A stretch of DNA of 64,000 bases, taken from assembly GCF_963169125.1 (NCBI RefSeq), contig NC_084802.1, positions 112,906,903 through 112,970,902 of the forward strand. Reading direction: 5' to 3'. The position numbers and the translations under genes were made by a program. Every line of letters starts with the position of its first letter. The stretch's first letter is position 1. Positions 12,834 through 25,202 of the stretch are shown here, piece after piece. Below the pieces are notes generated by a model. The model saw only the letters and a program-made list of their open reading frames with translations, searched no databases and was not told where the DNA came from. Source of the DNA: Humulus lupulus. Its lineage: Eukaryota > Streptophyta > Magnoliopsida > Rosales > Cannabaceae.

Positions 12834-13030
12834 CCTCCTGAGTGCCGCGACACTGTATATGTAGCACCGCACCTCGCTAGACAACATTTTTGTAGAAACC
12901 TCCTAAGCTTTGCGACGCTATATATGTAGCGCTACAGCACGTGAGAAAGCATATATGTACTTGCTTCCTGAGCGACGCATCGCTATATATGTAGTGTCGC
13001 GATGCAATCCCCAAGAACGTCATCTTATGT
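12834..13030. repeat. Three 65-bp tandem repeats with TATATGTAG core
   Basis: Units start CCTCCTGAG (12834), CCTCCTAAG (12899) and CTTCCTGAG (12964), exactly 65 bases apart. Each carries a GC-rich GACGC segment, then TATATGTAG and a near-palindrome such as GTAGCGCTACAG. Similar AGCGCT palindromes cluster in the Tekay LTRs at about 17570-17660 and 40670-40790. Confidence 0.75.
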
Positions 13031-13395
13031 TAGGGATGCCGAAATCCAATTTTCAAAATCATTATATAATTTTTGTTAAAAATATGAAAATAATTCATTT
13101 TTTAGATTGGTGACATGTTTCTTAGTGTACATTGTACAAGTAGTTTAATTATGCAAAATCAAGAATGATAGGGTGGTGCAAATCATTGTATGTGCTTCTG
13201 TGAATACTTGTGCATGTGGTTTAATTTTAATATATTTTTCATATGTATAAACAAGTTTCTGTCACTGTCTATGTTTCAAGGAAATTTTTGTTTTAATTGA
13301 GCGTTATTTGATCAGAAATGTTAGATATATTTTGTGATTAGTTGTTATTTTTATTTGTGATTAATTGTTTATTTTTATTTATCACTATTTCAGAT

Positions 13396-16300
13396 ATGTC
13401 TCCCAATTCTTCCATGAAAAAATATAAGAAGTCATTATCAATTGTTCATACAAAAACAAAGGATATGTTTCAAGTAAGTAATGTTTAATCTTTTCTATGT
13501 ATTTAAAAGTTTTATCAAGTTTAAATTCAATTATTTTTAATTTTTTCTTTACATTTTATAATACTTGTTTATATAATTAACTTAACTGTTTTTCATTTTT
13601 ATTTTTCTGTGCAGAATTTAAGTGAAGATAAATTACTTTTTGTCCATTCTAACATTCGAGCTCAATGTTAATGGAGTGATACTGGGCGCATACGAAGTTT
13701 TCTTAGTAATGAACAACTTCAAAAGTTGAAACAATGATTCTTTGGGTTTATTTTTGATTTGGATGCATCACTTGAACCGTCATATATGATCATGCATGCT
13801 CTTTTTCTTCATCAAGATGGTAGCTCTAATGGAAATAAGCTGCAATTAAATTTTGGAGGTAATAGAACAAAGTTTGGCATCGAAGAGTTTGGTATTATAA
13901 CAAGTTTGAAATTCCTTCCAATGTGGGTGTTAGCAATCATATTAGTAGGTTACTTAATTACTTCTCTAGAAAATCATCGATTTAAAGAAATGAGTTGAAA
14001 GATTTTATTAGATCTATAAGAAATGATAATGATATTGAAGACGCCATTAAGATAGCCAAAGTATACATTGTGGAAAACATATTACCAAGTAAAAGAGGTG
14101 ATAGGTTGGTTGACAACTTTGTTCTCAAATTAGTTGAGGATGAAGAACAGTTTGAGGCATATCCTTGGGGTCGTCGATCTTTTAATGAAACAATAAATTA
14201 TCTCACAAGCGCTTTAGATTCATCAAAGACAGGATATGAGCAGTGTGGCCTCCCTATTTCCTTGCAAGTTTGGGGATTTGAGGTTATTCCTATTTTGGGA
14301 TCGTCGTTTGTCATTCATGTTGGTACAAAAATCCCTAGAATTTTAAATTGGAAGATAGGGAAGAAGAATTATCACCTAAAAAAAATTGGAAAAAAGTTTT
14401 CAAAAGATCAAAGGTAAATATTTTTTTTTATTTTTAAAATTTTTTTATCTTACTTTCCTACTTAGGATTTTCATATTAATATTTTTATATTTTTTATATA
14501 TAGGCTTATGTTCCTTTAACCTTCTCTGATGCAAAAAGAAATTCATACCATCATGGTATGCTTTGCGAGTCTTCAAATTTTAAAAGAGGGAGAGAAAAAG
14601 ATGATGATAATTCCATAAGTAAGAAGAGAAAAAGTACTAATTCAAGTAGTGGTAATGAAGAAGTTATTTTATTGTTGAAGGTTCGTTTTTATTGTTGTCA
14701 ACTTAGGTTTATGTTTTTGTTGTGTCTAGTTTGCATTTTGAAAATATGTTGTTTACAATTTCTAGTATATTTTGGTTTTGTCATGTTGTTTATCATTTAT
14801 TTTTCACCTGCTAATTTTTTTTTTTCAAAAACTCAAAGAAGACAATATTGCAATGAAAAAAGATATTGTTGAAATCAAAATGAAGGTGAAGGATATTGAG
14901 GAGGGAATGAAGCATTTTTATGATTTTATGGAGACTTTTATGAAGCAACATGATGTAAACAAGGCAGCTCCTTTAGAAGGAAAAGAGGAGAAGCAGAAGA
15001 GCAAATATGAAAAGTCTTCTTCTCAAGAGGGGAACTCCATACCTGAAGATGATTTGAATTAAAGTATAAATGATTTCGACAGTGGAGAATGTGTTGCACC
15101 TTTAGCAATCATACCGTTATAATTTTTAACCTAATTTTTTATTGAATAACCTTTTATTATTTTTTGCTTTACTTTTTACAAATTTTTTGTTTATTTTTCT
15201 TAATTTGTGTTTCTCATTCTCATTTTTATGTTTCTAATGTGGAAGGAATTGAAAATGAACTCAAAGAAACAACAATTGACAAAATTGATAATGGTGATGA
15301 TAATTGTTGTGCAAGATTGAAGATGCTTTCGCAATCTTGTGATGTTTCAGATAAAGAGATTGATATGGTTTAATCATCAGATAATTTTGAGACTAATCCA
15401 ACCTTCAATATATTATTAAAATCATCAAATGACAATCATGATGCGCATGAGATAAAGAAATTATATTCAATAAGGAAAAGGGGAAAGAAACCAAGCAAAT
15501 TTGTTTGTTCTCCATACACTCATGATTTGTTGGCCATTGTTTTGGCTTTGTCCAATGAATGAAGAAAAAAGGAGGATCATTGCATTGGACGATTTTCTTT
15601 TGATACAAATTTTGATGACATGCCTTCTATGGAGTTGGAAGAGAGATTTATGTCATGGTACAAACTTGTTCTTAAGAAGTATAGGTAAGTTGGTTTACTT
15701 GTTGAGTATTTTTGTTAATTCTATTGTTTTACATATTAATATCTTTTGTTTTAGTTTTTTGTTTTCTAGGTGTAAGAAAGAACCATTCTTTGCATTTTAT
15801 GCCACAATGTCTGCTTTCCAATATGGTGACACATGTATTAACTATAAGAAGTGGTTCTAGGATTTATATGACAAGAATGGTCTCATTGATGATTTGATAA
15901 TATTATAATTTTTTTTCATGTTCTATAATTTTTTCCCTATTTCATGATAGTTGTGCACACTTTGAAAATTATTTTTCGTTTATATTGTTTTATGATTTTC
16001 CCCCTTCATTTTTCCTATTGCAACATATTTCTGTATCACTTTATTATTTGAGAGTGAAGGCTCTTTGTCATACTTGCTCTGCTATATTTCAAAATTGTAC
16101 TACATCAGACTACATTTTTGATGTATTTCTTAGGCAACTAGAACTTAGTGAAACTCAGTTAAAAGATTTTGATTGGAGCAAGGAAGTTACTTTAACTGAT
16201 AGGATTCTCGGTAAATCAATATTATATGGGAAGTCATGGTTGGTTGTGGATTTTGTATATTTGCTATTATTTATTCTAGGTGGAAAACACTTAAATCATT

Positions 16301-16510
16301 GGTGCTTAGGAGTTCTTGAGATTGACAAGCAAAAAATAATTATTTATGATTCCTATTATGAAGCCAGTGATGAGAATGTAACAAATCATGTCAAGAAATA
16401 ATGTCAGATTCTTCCTTACATTTTTGAGTACTTGCGTTTCCATGAAAAAAAGACAAGGATATGTTTCAGGAAGTCAGAATTTTGAGTTTCCATGGGAAAC
16501 AAAGTTTTGA
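13396..16510 (+). pseudogene. DUF1985 / Ulp1-type protease (C48) gene, decayed and truncated
   Basis: A broken multi-exon reading frame runs on the plus strand. The start MSPNSSMKKYKK at 13396 is followed by an intron (donor CAA|GTAAGT near 13471, acceptor TGTGCAG near 13614). Next come a segment of the plant DUF1985 type (FGGNRTKFGIEEFGIITSLK near 13850) and its typical YPWGRRSF...LQVWGFEVIP block (14160-14300). A Lys/Glu-rich coiled stretch lies at 14830-15060. The C-terminal part (15985-16401) looks like an Ulp1 protease core with HW (near 16297) and YDSYY (near 16350), the expected His and Asp positions. The Gln and Cys that should follow are missing, because the sequence stops at the Tekay insertion at 16519. 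In-frame stops occur near 13670 and 13735. Such genes are often carried by Mutator-like elements, but I could not find terminal inverted repeats. Confidence 0.6.
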
Positions 16511-16518
16511 AAAATAAA

Positions 16519-18907
16519 TGTAACGCCCTGGATAGCCAAGACCGTCACACTTTGTGTTTATAAAGTGCTAGACTTGCTAATCAAGTCATTTTATTGAAAG
16601 CGTGTCATTGAAACTATAGAGGAACTAGGGTTAAAATGTTTTGGTCTCAAAAGCCACATTTTCATTAAGAAGCATTTCTCGTTTACAAAGGATCCCAAAA
16701 AGACAAGTTTAAAGATCGTTTACAAAAGACACAAGGTTTATATACAATATCAAGCCATATTAAGGCAAAACAAACAATTAGGCAGTCCCTGTCCTGATCC
16801 ACTCCTCGACCATGGTGATCGAACAGCTAGCTATGTACATTCAACACTGCAGCTCTCCACCTCAGGATTGGTCCAGCTTGCTTTTGCCTTTACCTGAACC
16901 ATGTAGCACCCGTGAGCCAAGGCCCAGCAAGAAAACACAATAACAGAGCATAAGCAATCAACAGACAAATCAATATCTCATATTCTCAACCATATAAATA
17001 TCCAGTACAATCAAGTATTCAACATACTAAACACATAAACTCATATCATATATTAATTCACAAATGATAACTAGGGCTAGCACCCTCAGGCCGCTCCCTC
17101 CGTTATCCCACTGACTCCGGCCCGCTTATACCGAGCTCAGTGAATATTAAGCTGTCCTCGGCTACCAGTGGCCAAGCCGCGCCCTGTGCGCAAATATAAT
17201 GTACGGCACTCTTAGGCCGCTTTCACATGTCCCATGGCATGATACCATCATTGACACGATACAAGTATCAGGAGCACTTAGTCCCATCACAAACATATAA
17301 CCGGGTACAGTTTTCTTACCTTTCAATTCACAAGCTTTGATCCCTCCACTCCTTGAGCACGATCCCCCTCGAGCCCTAGCACTCACCCAAACACAACCAT
17401 AGGCCAAAGTCATCATCAATCCTCATGTCCAAAACCTAGCCTCAGGGCCAATCCCGAGCCCCCGGGAAGTCCTAGTTCCACCAAACAAGGTGGTGGAAAC
17501 AAACCCCAAACCCTTGGTCAAAAACCCTTGCAAACAACCCTAAAATCCTCTTCAGAAGGCAGGGTAGCGTTACAGCGCTCATGGGAGGGCGCTACAGCGC
17601 TACAAACAGAAGCAAAATCCCCTCAGCAAGCTTGGCCTAGCGCTGTAACGCTAGTCACAGGCAGGCTAACACCAGATTTTCCCTCCTGCGATTTCCTCGA
17701 ACCAACCTCAACCAAAACTCCTCCAAATCTTTCCCAAACTCAAAAACAACCTTATGATCATACTCCACTCATCCCAAGCACCCCAAATACCTAGAACTCA
17801 AGCACATGCATCCCCAAACTCAAAATTCACCATAGCCACTTCTAGACATTAAAACTCAGCAGAAACCAGTTGAACATCAAAGTCAGAGCTTAGAATTTAT
17901 ACCTTTGGTGGAATTTCAACCTCAAGTTGTCTCTAGACCTCCTTGACTTGTTTCTCCTCAACCCTTGGCTCCAACTTCCCTAGAATTCCCCATCAACACA
18001 ACTTAGATATCTTTGCCAAATACCAAAACCAGAACTGAAGTAACTTACAGAATTTTACCTCAAGTGTTGATGACCTCTTGCTAAACCTCTGCCAACTCCT
18101 CAAACCTAGCTTAGGATCCTTGATGCTCAGTCTATCCCAGCTCTCCTCTGAGCTTTGCTCCAAGAAAATCCCAGAAAAGGGGTGAGAGAACCACAAACCG
18201 ACCCAAGAGAATGAAACTCTGTTTTTCCCTTCCTTTTCTCTTTTCTTTCTTTTTCCTTCTTTTCTCTCTTTCAGACTTCTATAACTTTCTACAATTCCCA
18301 CTAACATAAAGTCTCAGTAATTCCCATCTCTAGAATGCCAAATGACCTTAATGCCCTCCCCTTTATTTTTAATCCTTTAGTCCACTTAAGGGCATTCTAG
18401 TCATTTTACCCAATTCCCGCTAACTCCTCGAGTGTCTCTAATATTTCTCGCTTAAATCCCGATACCTAATTAATCACCAATAATATTCCTCAATGTCAAG
18501 ATAGACTCCAGTATATTCATTAAATTCCTATTTATACCCCTAAGCCCACCCCGAGTTGGGTATAAATCCCCACCATGACTTTTTCGCTACTTTGCTCACT
18601 AGGATCGTCTCGAGTCACAAATCACAGATATATCCACATAATAATGTGGTCTCGACAATTATCACATATATCAAAGAAGTTATGCCCATAATGGCCAAAA
18701 TTACGATTATGCCCTTCTAACCTAATCAGGGCCTACATGCATACTAATACACATAGTCATGCATCTCAAATATTCAAATAATCATATAACATGCTTTAAA
18801 TCATAATCATGCATCTTAATCATTAAAGTCACACATAATTCCCATTATGCCCTCCAGGCACACTAATCAAGGCCCTTAAGCCTTATTAGCGAATTTGGAT
18901 CGTTACA
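16519..18907 (-). repeat. 3' LTR of the Tekay element (complete, 2389 bp)
   Basis: In plus orientation it begins TGTAACGCCCTGG and ends GGATCGTTACA, so on the element's strand it starts TGTAACGATCC and ends GGGCGTTACA. The first 1.3 kb align closely with 23865-25202. The whole LTR aligns in reverse orientation with the solo LTR at 26700-27103 plus 39818-41837. Palindromic AGCGCT motifs cluster at about 17575-17650. Confidence 0.9.
18529..18538 (-). promoter_or_regulatory. TATA box in the Tekay LTR
   Basis: On the minus strand this reads GGTATAAATA. The same sequence is at the equivalent place in the solo LTR (about 27069-27078, plus strand). It is probably the LTR promoter. Confidence 0.55.
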
Positions 18908-18926
18908 ACTATCCCCTCCTAATGAG
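18908..18926 (-). other. Polypurine tract of the Tekay element
   Basis: On the minus strand the sequence CATTAGGAGGGGATAGT lies immediately before the 3' LTR start TGTAACGATCC. A purine-rich run at this spot is the expected plus-strand primer. Confidence 0.75.
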
Positions 18927-18943
18927 AATTTCGTCCTCGAAAT

Positions 18944-21900
18944 TTACCTGAACAACTCGGGATACTGATCCCGCATCGTTGTCTCAAGCTCCCAGGTCGC
19001 CTCCTCGACCTTACTATTCCTCCACCTCACTTTAACCAGAGGAATCGTCTTATTCCGCAACACTTTATCTTTTCAATCCAAGATCTGAAGTTGTTGCTCT
19101 TCATAAGCCAAATCTGCCGGTAACTCCAAATCTTCATATCTCAACACATGAGTCACATCTGAGACATACTTTCGAAGCATGGAGACATGGAACACATCAT
19201 GAACTCCAGACAATGATGGTGGCAAAGCTAACCTGTAAGCCACCTGACAAACCCTTTCCAGAATCTCGAATGGTCCAATGAATCTAGGGCTTAGCTGGCC
19301 CTTCTTTCCAAACCTCCTCACCCCTCGCAATGGTGAAACTCAGAGAAAGACGTGGTCCCCAACTTGGAACTCCACATCCCTACGCTTAGGATCAACGTAG
19401 CTTCTCTATCTACTCTGGGATGCGAGCATCCTAGCTCGGATCTTCTCTATGGCCTCACTTGTCTTTTGGACCATATCTGGCCCAAAATATCTCCTCTCAC
19501 CCATCTCATCCCAATGAATGGGTGATCTACACTTCCTTCCATATAACATCTCATAGGGAGCCACTCCAATCGTTGACTGATAACTATTGTTATACGAAAA
19601 TTCAATCAACGGAAGATACTTACTCCATGAACCCTCAAAATCAATTACACATGCTCTGAGCATATCCTCCAATACCTGGATCGTTCTCTCAACTGTCCAT
19701 CAGTCTGAGGATGAACGGCTGTACTGAACTTCAACTGAGTCCCCAAACCTTTCTGCAAACCACCCCAAAACTTGGAAGTGAAAATAGGATCCCGGTCTGA
19801 CACTATAGACTTAGGAACCCCATGGAGACGTACGATCTCCCTCACATACAACTCAGCATACTGATCCACAGTATATGTTGACCTCACTGGAAGGAAATGG
19901 GCTGACTTGGTGTATCTATGCACTATCACCCACACCGAGTCATGAAGTCCTACCGTCCTAGGTAATCCTCCCACAAAATCCATGGTAATGTCCTCCCATT
20001 TCCATTCAGGAATACCCAAAGGCTGAAGCAACCCTGCTGGTCGCTGATGCTCAGCTTTCACCTGCTGGCAAGTTAAGCATCTGGCAACGCACTCTACCAC
20101 ATCCCTCTTCATCCTAGGCCACCAATACAAAGTTCGCAGATCCTGATTCATCTTCGTGGTACCCGGATGAAGTGAGTACGGTGTTGTATGAGACTCATCT
20201 AGTATCTCTCGTCTGATCCCCTCATCAGCTGGAACACAAATCCGCCCCTGATACCGAAGTAAACCAACCTCAGAAATAGAATAGTCCTTAGTTCCTCCCG
20301 CTAAGACATCCTCCCTAACCCTCTGTAACTGAGCATCTGCCAATTACCCTTCTCTGACCCGCTCTAGCAGGGTCGACTGCAAAGTAATATTGGCCAACCG
20401 GCCCACCACCAACTCTATCCCTACTCTAACCATCTCATCAGCTAACCCCCTTGAGATCTGAACAGAGCTATACAACTGACCTGGACCTTTGCGGCTCAAT
20501 GCATCCGCCACCACATTGGCATTCCCCGGATGGTAAAGAATATCACAATCATAATCCTTTACCAGCTCCAGCCAACATCTCTGCCTCATATTCAGGTCCT
20601 TCTGTGTAAAGAAATACTTTAGGCTCTTATGGTCAGTGTATACTTCGCACTTCTCCCCATATAAATAATGTCGCTAAATCTTCAGTGCGAATACCACCGC
20701 CGCTAACTCCAAATCATGGGTAGGATACCGCTGCTCATACTCCTTCAGCTGTCGTGAGGCATAAGCTATAACCTTCTCATTCTGCATCAACACACAGCCT
20801 AAGCCCAATCTCGATGCATCACAGTAAACAACAAACTTCCCTTCCCCCGAGGGAAGACTCAATACTAGCGCTGTAATAAGTCGTCGCTTCAACTCTTGGA
20901 AACTGTCTTCACACTTGTCTGACTAGATAAACTTCAGATTCTTTCTTGTCAATTCTATCATCGGTGCTGCTATCTTTGAGAATCCCTCTACTAACCGTCT
21001 ATAGCAACCTGCCAGACCAAGAAAACTCCGCACCTCTGAGGCATTCCGTGGCCTCAGCCAATCTCTAACCGCCTCTATCTTAGATGGATCCACCTTAATC
21101 CCATCTGCACCTACGATATGTCCAAGGAATGTCACCTCAGGTAACCAGAACTCACACTTCTTAAACTTAGCGTACAACTGATGCTCCCTCCACCTCTGAA
21201 GAACCTTTCAAAGATGAAACTCATGCTCTGCCTCTAAACTAGAATACACCAAGATGTCGTCAATGAAGACAATAACGAATTGATCCAGAAAATCCTTGAA
21301 CACCCTATTCATTAGATCCATAAAGGCTGCTGGGGCATTGGTCAAACCAATAGACATGACCAAGAACTCATAGTGCCTGTACCGCGTTCGGAAGGTCATC
21401 TTAGGTATGTCCTCATCCTTGATCCTCAGCTGGTGATAACCAGATCGAAGGTCAATCTTTGAGAACACCGTCTTACCCTGCAGCTGATCGAACAAGTCAT
21501 CAATCCTTGGTAGGGGATACTTATTCTTAATAGTTAACTTGTTCAATTATCGATAGTCAATACACATCCTCAAAGTCTCGTCCTTTTTCTTTACAAACAA
21601 AACTGGAGCACCCCATGGCGAGTTACTCGGTCTGATGAACCCCAAATCCAGAAGCTCCTGCAGCTGAATCTTTAACTCATTTAGTTCCGCCTGTGCCATC
21701 CTATATGGTGCCCTCGACACTGGCTCTATCCCTGGCGCCAACTCAATAACAAACTGAATTTCTCTACGCGGCGGAAACCCAAGCAAATCCTCAGGAAACA
21801 CATCCAAGAACTCGCAAACCAATCTGGTCTCCTCCGGTCCTACTGGTGAAACCCTGGTGGTATCCACCACACTGGCCAGAAAACCTATACAACCACCCTG

Positions 21901-23476
21901 TAACAAGCCTCTGGCTCTCAATGCAGATATCCTCGGTATGCGGGGTCCATGCACCGCTCCCACAAAAACAAAGGGATCCTCGCCCTCTGGCTCAAAAGTT
22001 ACCATCTTCTTCTTACAGTCAATGGTAGCTCCATATCTAACCAGCCAATCCATACCTAAAATCATATCAAAGTCCTCCATACTCAATTCAATCAAGTCTA
22101 CTGATAATTCCCTACCATCAACTATCATTGGCAGTGCTCTAATCTACCTCCTAGATACTACCAGTTCTCCTGTAGGCAATATATTCCCAAACCCTGAAGT
22201 ACTATACTCACTAGGTCTACATAGTTTATCAATCACCTTATCAGATACAAATGAATGCGTAGCACCAGAATCAATCAACACAGTAAAAGGAATGCCAGCA
22301 CTAGAAAGCTGACCTGTCACTACCAAGGGACTAGCCTCGGCCTCCGCCTGCGTCAGGGTGAACACTCGAGCTGGAGTCAAGCTGTCCACCTTTCCTGTCT
22401 CTCCCTTCTTCACTGTCGGGCAATCCTTCCTAGGTGTCCCACCACCCCGCAGATATAGCAGGTCTTAGCCCGACACTCGCCCGGATGGCATCTCTTGCAC
22501 CTCGTACACTCCGGATAAGTCCTCCATGAATCACCGCCTCCCTGACGGCCACCCTGGGTACCCCGACCCCTCCTATCAGAACCAGGAGCGATAGGAGCAT
22601 CAGGAGTCTTCCTCTTCAAATCACTGGGGCCTCCGCCCCTACCAGAACCAGAATATGGAGGCGCTGCCCTGCGACCCTCCCTTCTCACAGCACTCTCCCT
22701 CCATATCTTATTCTCTGCCTCCTCAGCGGTAAGAGCCTTCTCCACAGCCTAGGCATAAGTTGTCCCTCCAGGAATTGGGGTAATTCTTACATCTCGGGCT
22801 ATCATAGCATTCATCCCTCTGATAAATCTGTCTTGCCTAGCTGCATCGGTAGGCACAAGATCTGGTGCGAACTTTGCAAGTATGTCAAACTTCATGGCAT
22901 ATTCTGTAACTGTCATACTGCCCTGAACCAGCCCCACAAATTCATTAACTTTCGCTGCCCTGATGGCAACATTATAATACTTCTGGTTAAACAAATCCTT
23001 AAACCCTCCCAAGTCAATGCAGAAACATCCCTGGTATGTGATGCCACCTTCCACCAAATTCGGGCATCCTCCCTCAGCATATAAGTGGCACAGGCCACTC
23101 TGTCATGTCCTTCTACTCTCATAAAATCAAGTATAGTAGTGATCATAGTCATCCACTGCTCAGCCTTCAGTGGATCTAGTCCTCCCTCAAAGATCGGGGG
23201 CTGTTGCTTCCTGAACCGCTCATACAACGGTTCCCACTTATTCCCAACATCAACTGGCTGTACTACAGGTACCATTGCTGGTGGCACAGCAGGGGCAACA
23301 CTCCCGGATGGAGCCTGCTGCAGAATTTGAATCTGTTCATCTTGGCTCTGAAGCCGGGCCTGCATGTCGGCCATTAACTGCTGCCAGTTCTCAGGGACTG
23401 GCGGAGGAGTCGGGCCCCGATCATCATCTCTAGCCCCAGACCTGCCGGCTAGTCGTGTGGATTTTCTTGAACGCAT
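18944..23476 (-). pseudogene. Tekay gag-pol polyprotein (inactivated)
   Basis: Gag starts at ATG 23476 (MRSRKSTRLAG). It contains a capsid region and a zinc knuckle (CYICGVVGHLG near 22445) disrupted by a frameshift exactly at its last Cys. The aspartic protease shows VLIDSGATHSFVSD near 22270. Reverse transcriptase follows with the [12 protein letters not shown] block (21600) and an FIDDILVYS active site near 21250. RNase H has [12 protein letters not shown] (20840) and a TDHKSL segment. The integrase has H-H-C-C (HPGTTKM...CLTCQQVK, about 20060-20200) and the core with IVSDRDPIF and a degraded HPQTDGQ. The C-terminus reads VRWRNSKVEEATWELE (about 18980), a chromodomain, and stops at 18944. 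At least ten frameshifts or stops split it. The family makes virus-like particles in the cytoplasm and integrates cDNA in the nucleus, but this copy cannot. Confidence 0.85.
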
Positions 23477-23849
23477 AACTATTCAAGTCAATCTGCAATC
23501 AACGACTCGACAATTAGGCTATGATGACAGGGTATTAATCCCTTCATAATCCATCACTGGAACTCCAATCATACACAAGCAATCAAAATATCACAATTTA
23601 TCCAGATATTCATTCACATACATAGCAGTGCTAATAAGCACGCCTCAATAGCATCATGCAATAGTTAAGGGCCAGGCCCTATCGGTATCTCATGCTCCTT
23701 ATTCATCAATCAGAAACCAACAATCATATCTCACGCAAATCATTTAAGAACATAATCATGTATACACAGTTACCAAACCCTGAGTTGAGCTTGTCTCTCG
23801 CGGCGAATGTACATATCCAGCTAGTCTTCAGGACCCATAAACCTAGGAC

Positions 23850-23861
23850 GCTCTGATACCA
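23850..23861 (-). other. Primer-binding site, initiator Met-tRNA type
   Basis: On the minus strand this reads TGGTATCAGAGC, three bases downstream of the 5' LTR end. This is the classical complement to the plant initiator methionine tRNA used by many plant LTR elements. Confidence 0.85.
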
Positions 23862-23864
23862 AGT

Positions 23865-25202
23865 TGTAACACCCTTGATAGCCAAGACCGTCACACTGTG
23901 TGTATATAAAGTTCTAGACTTGCTAATCAATTCATTTTATTGAAAGCGTGTCATCGAAACTATAGAGGAACTAGGGTTAAAATGTTTTGGTCTCAAAAGC
24001 CACATTTTCATTAAGAAGCATTTCTTGTTTACACGAGATCCCAAAAATACAAGTTTAAAGATCGTTTACAAAAGACACAAGGTTTATATACAATATCAAG
24101 CCATATTAAGGCAAAACAGACAGTTAGGCAGTCCCTGTCCTGATCCACTCCTCGACCATGGCGATCTAACAGCTGGCTATGTACATTCATCCCCGCAGCT
24201 CTCCACCTCAGGCTTCGTCCAGCTTCCTTTTGCCTTTACCTGCACCACGTAGCACCCGTGAGCCAAGGCCCAGCAAGAAAACACAATAACAGAGCATAAG
24301 CAATCAACAGACAAATCAATATCTCATATTCTCAACCATATAAATATCCAGTACAATCAAGTATTCAACATACTAAACACATAAACTCATATCATATATT
24401 AATTCACAAATGATAACTAGGGCTAGCGCCCTCAGGCCGCTCCCTCCGTTATCCCAATGACTCCGGCCCGCTTAAACCGAGCTCAGTGAATATTAAGTTG
24501 TCCTCGGCTACCAGCGGCCAAGACGCGCCTTTTGCGCAAATATAATGTACGACACTCTTAGGCCGCTTTCACATGTCCCATGGCATGATACAATCATTGA
24601 CACGATACAAGTATCGGGAGCACTTAGTCCCATCACAAACATATAACCGGGTGCAGTTTTCTTACCTTTCAATTCACTAGCTTTGATCCCTCGACTCCTT
24701 AAGCACGATCCCCCTCGAGCCCTAGCGCTCACCTAAACACAACCATAGGCCAAAGTCATCATCAATCCGCATGTCCAAAACCTAGCCTCAGGGCCAATCC
24801 CGAGCCCCCGAGAAGTCCTAGTTCCACCAAACAAGGTTGTGGAAACAAACCCCAAACCCTTGGTCAAAAACCCTTGCAAACAACCCTAAAATCCTCTTCA
24901 TAAGGCAGGGTAGCGCTACAGCGCTCATGGGAGGGCGCTACAGCACTACAAACAGAAGCAAAATCCCCTCAGCAAGCTTGGCCTAGCGCTATAGTGCCCA
25001 AAGTCTAGCGCTGTAGCGCTAGTCACAGGCAGGCTAACACCAGTTTTTCCCTCCTTCGATTTCCTCGAACCAACCTCAACCAAAACTCCTCCAAATCTTT
25101 CCCAAACTCAAAAACAATCTTATGACCATACTCCACTCATCCCAAGCACCCCAAATACCTAGAAATCAAGCACATGTATCCCCAAACTCAAAATTCACCA
25201 TA
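23865..25202 (-). repeat. 5' LTR of the Tekay element, truncated
   Basis: It starts (plus orientation) TGTAACACCCTTGATAGCC and follows the 3' LTR closely as far as ...AAAATTCACCATA, the counterpart of about 17836. It then switches abruptly to copia integrase sequence. About 1.07 kb of LTR is missing, so the junction is a deletion or illegitimate recombination. An internal 20-base difference lies near the AGCGCT cluster at 25000. Confidence 0.85.

Larger units (their letters stand above)
16519..25202 (-). mobile_element. Tekay-type (chromodomain) Ty3/gypsy element, 5' LTR truncated
   Basis: Full parts in element order, on the minus strand: truncated 5' LTR (23865-25202), primer-binding site (23850-23861), gag-pol (18944-23476), polypurine tract (18908-18926), 3' LTR (16519-18907). 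The insertion interrupts the Ulp1-type gene. The five bases before the 3' LTR are ATAAA, but the partner duplication is lost because the 5' LTR ends abruptly at 25202 against copia sequence. Domain order protease-RT-RNase H-integrase and a C-terminal chromodomain place it in the chromovirus group, most likely Tekay/Del. Many stops and frameshifts make it inactive. Confidence 0.85.

Noticed and set aside
17162..18307. Host genes inside the Tekay LTR
   Set aside because: The same sequence recurs in the other LTR copies; these are LTR-internal frames.
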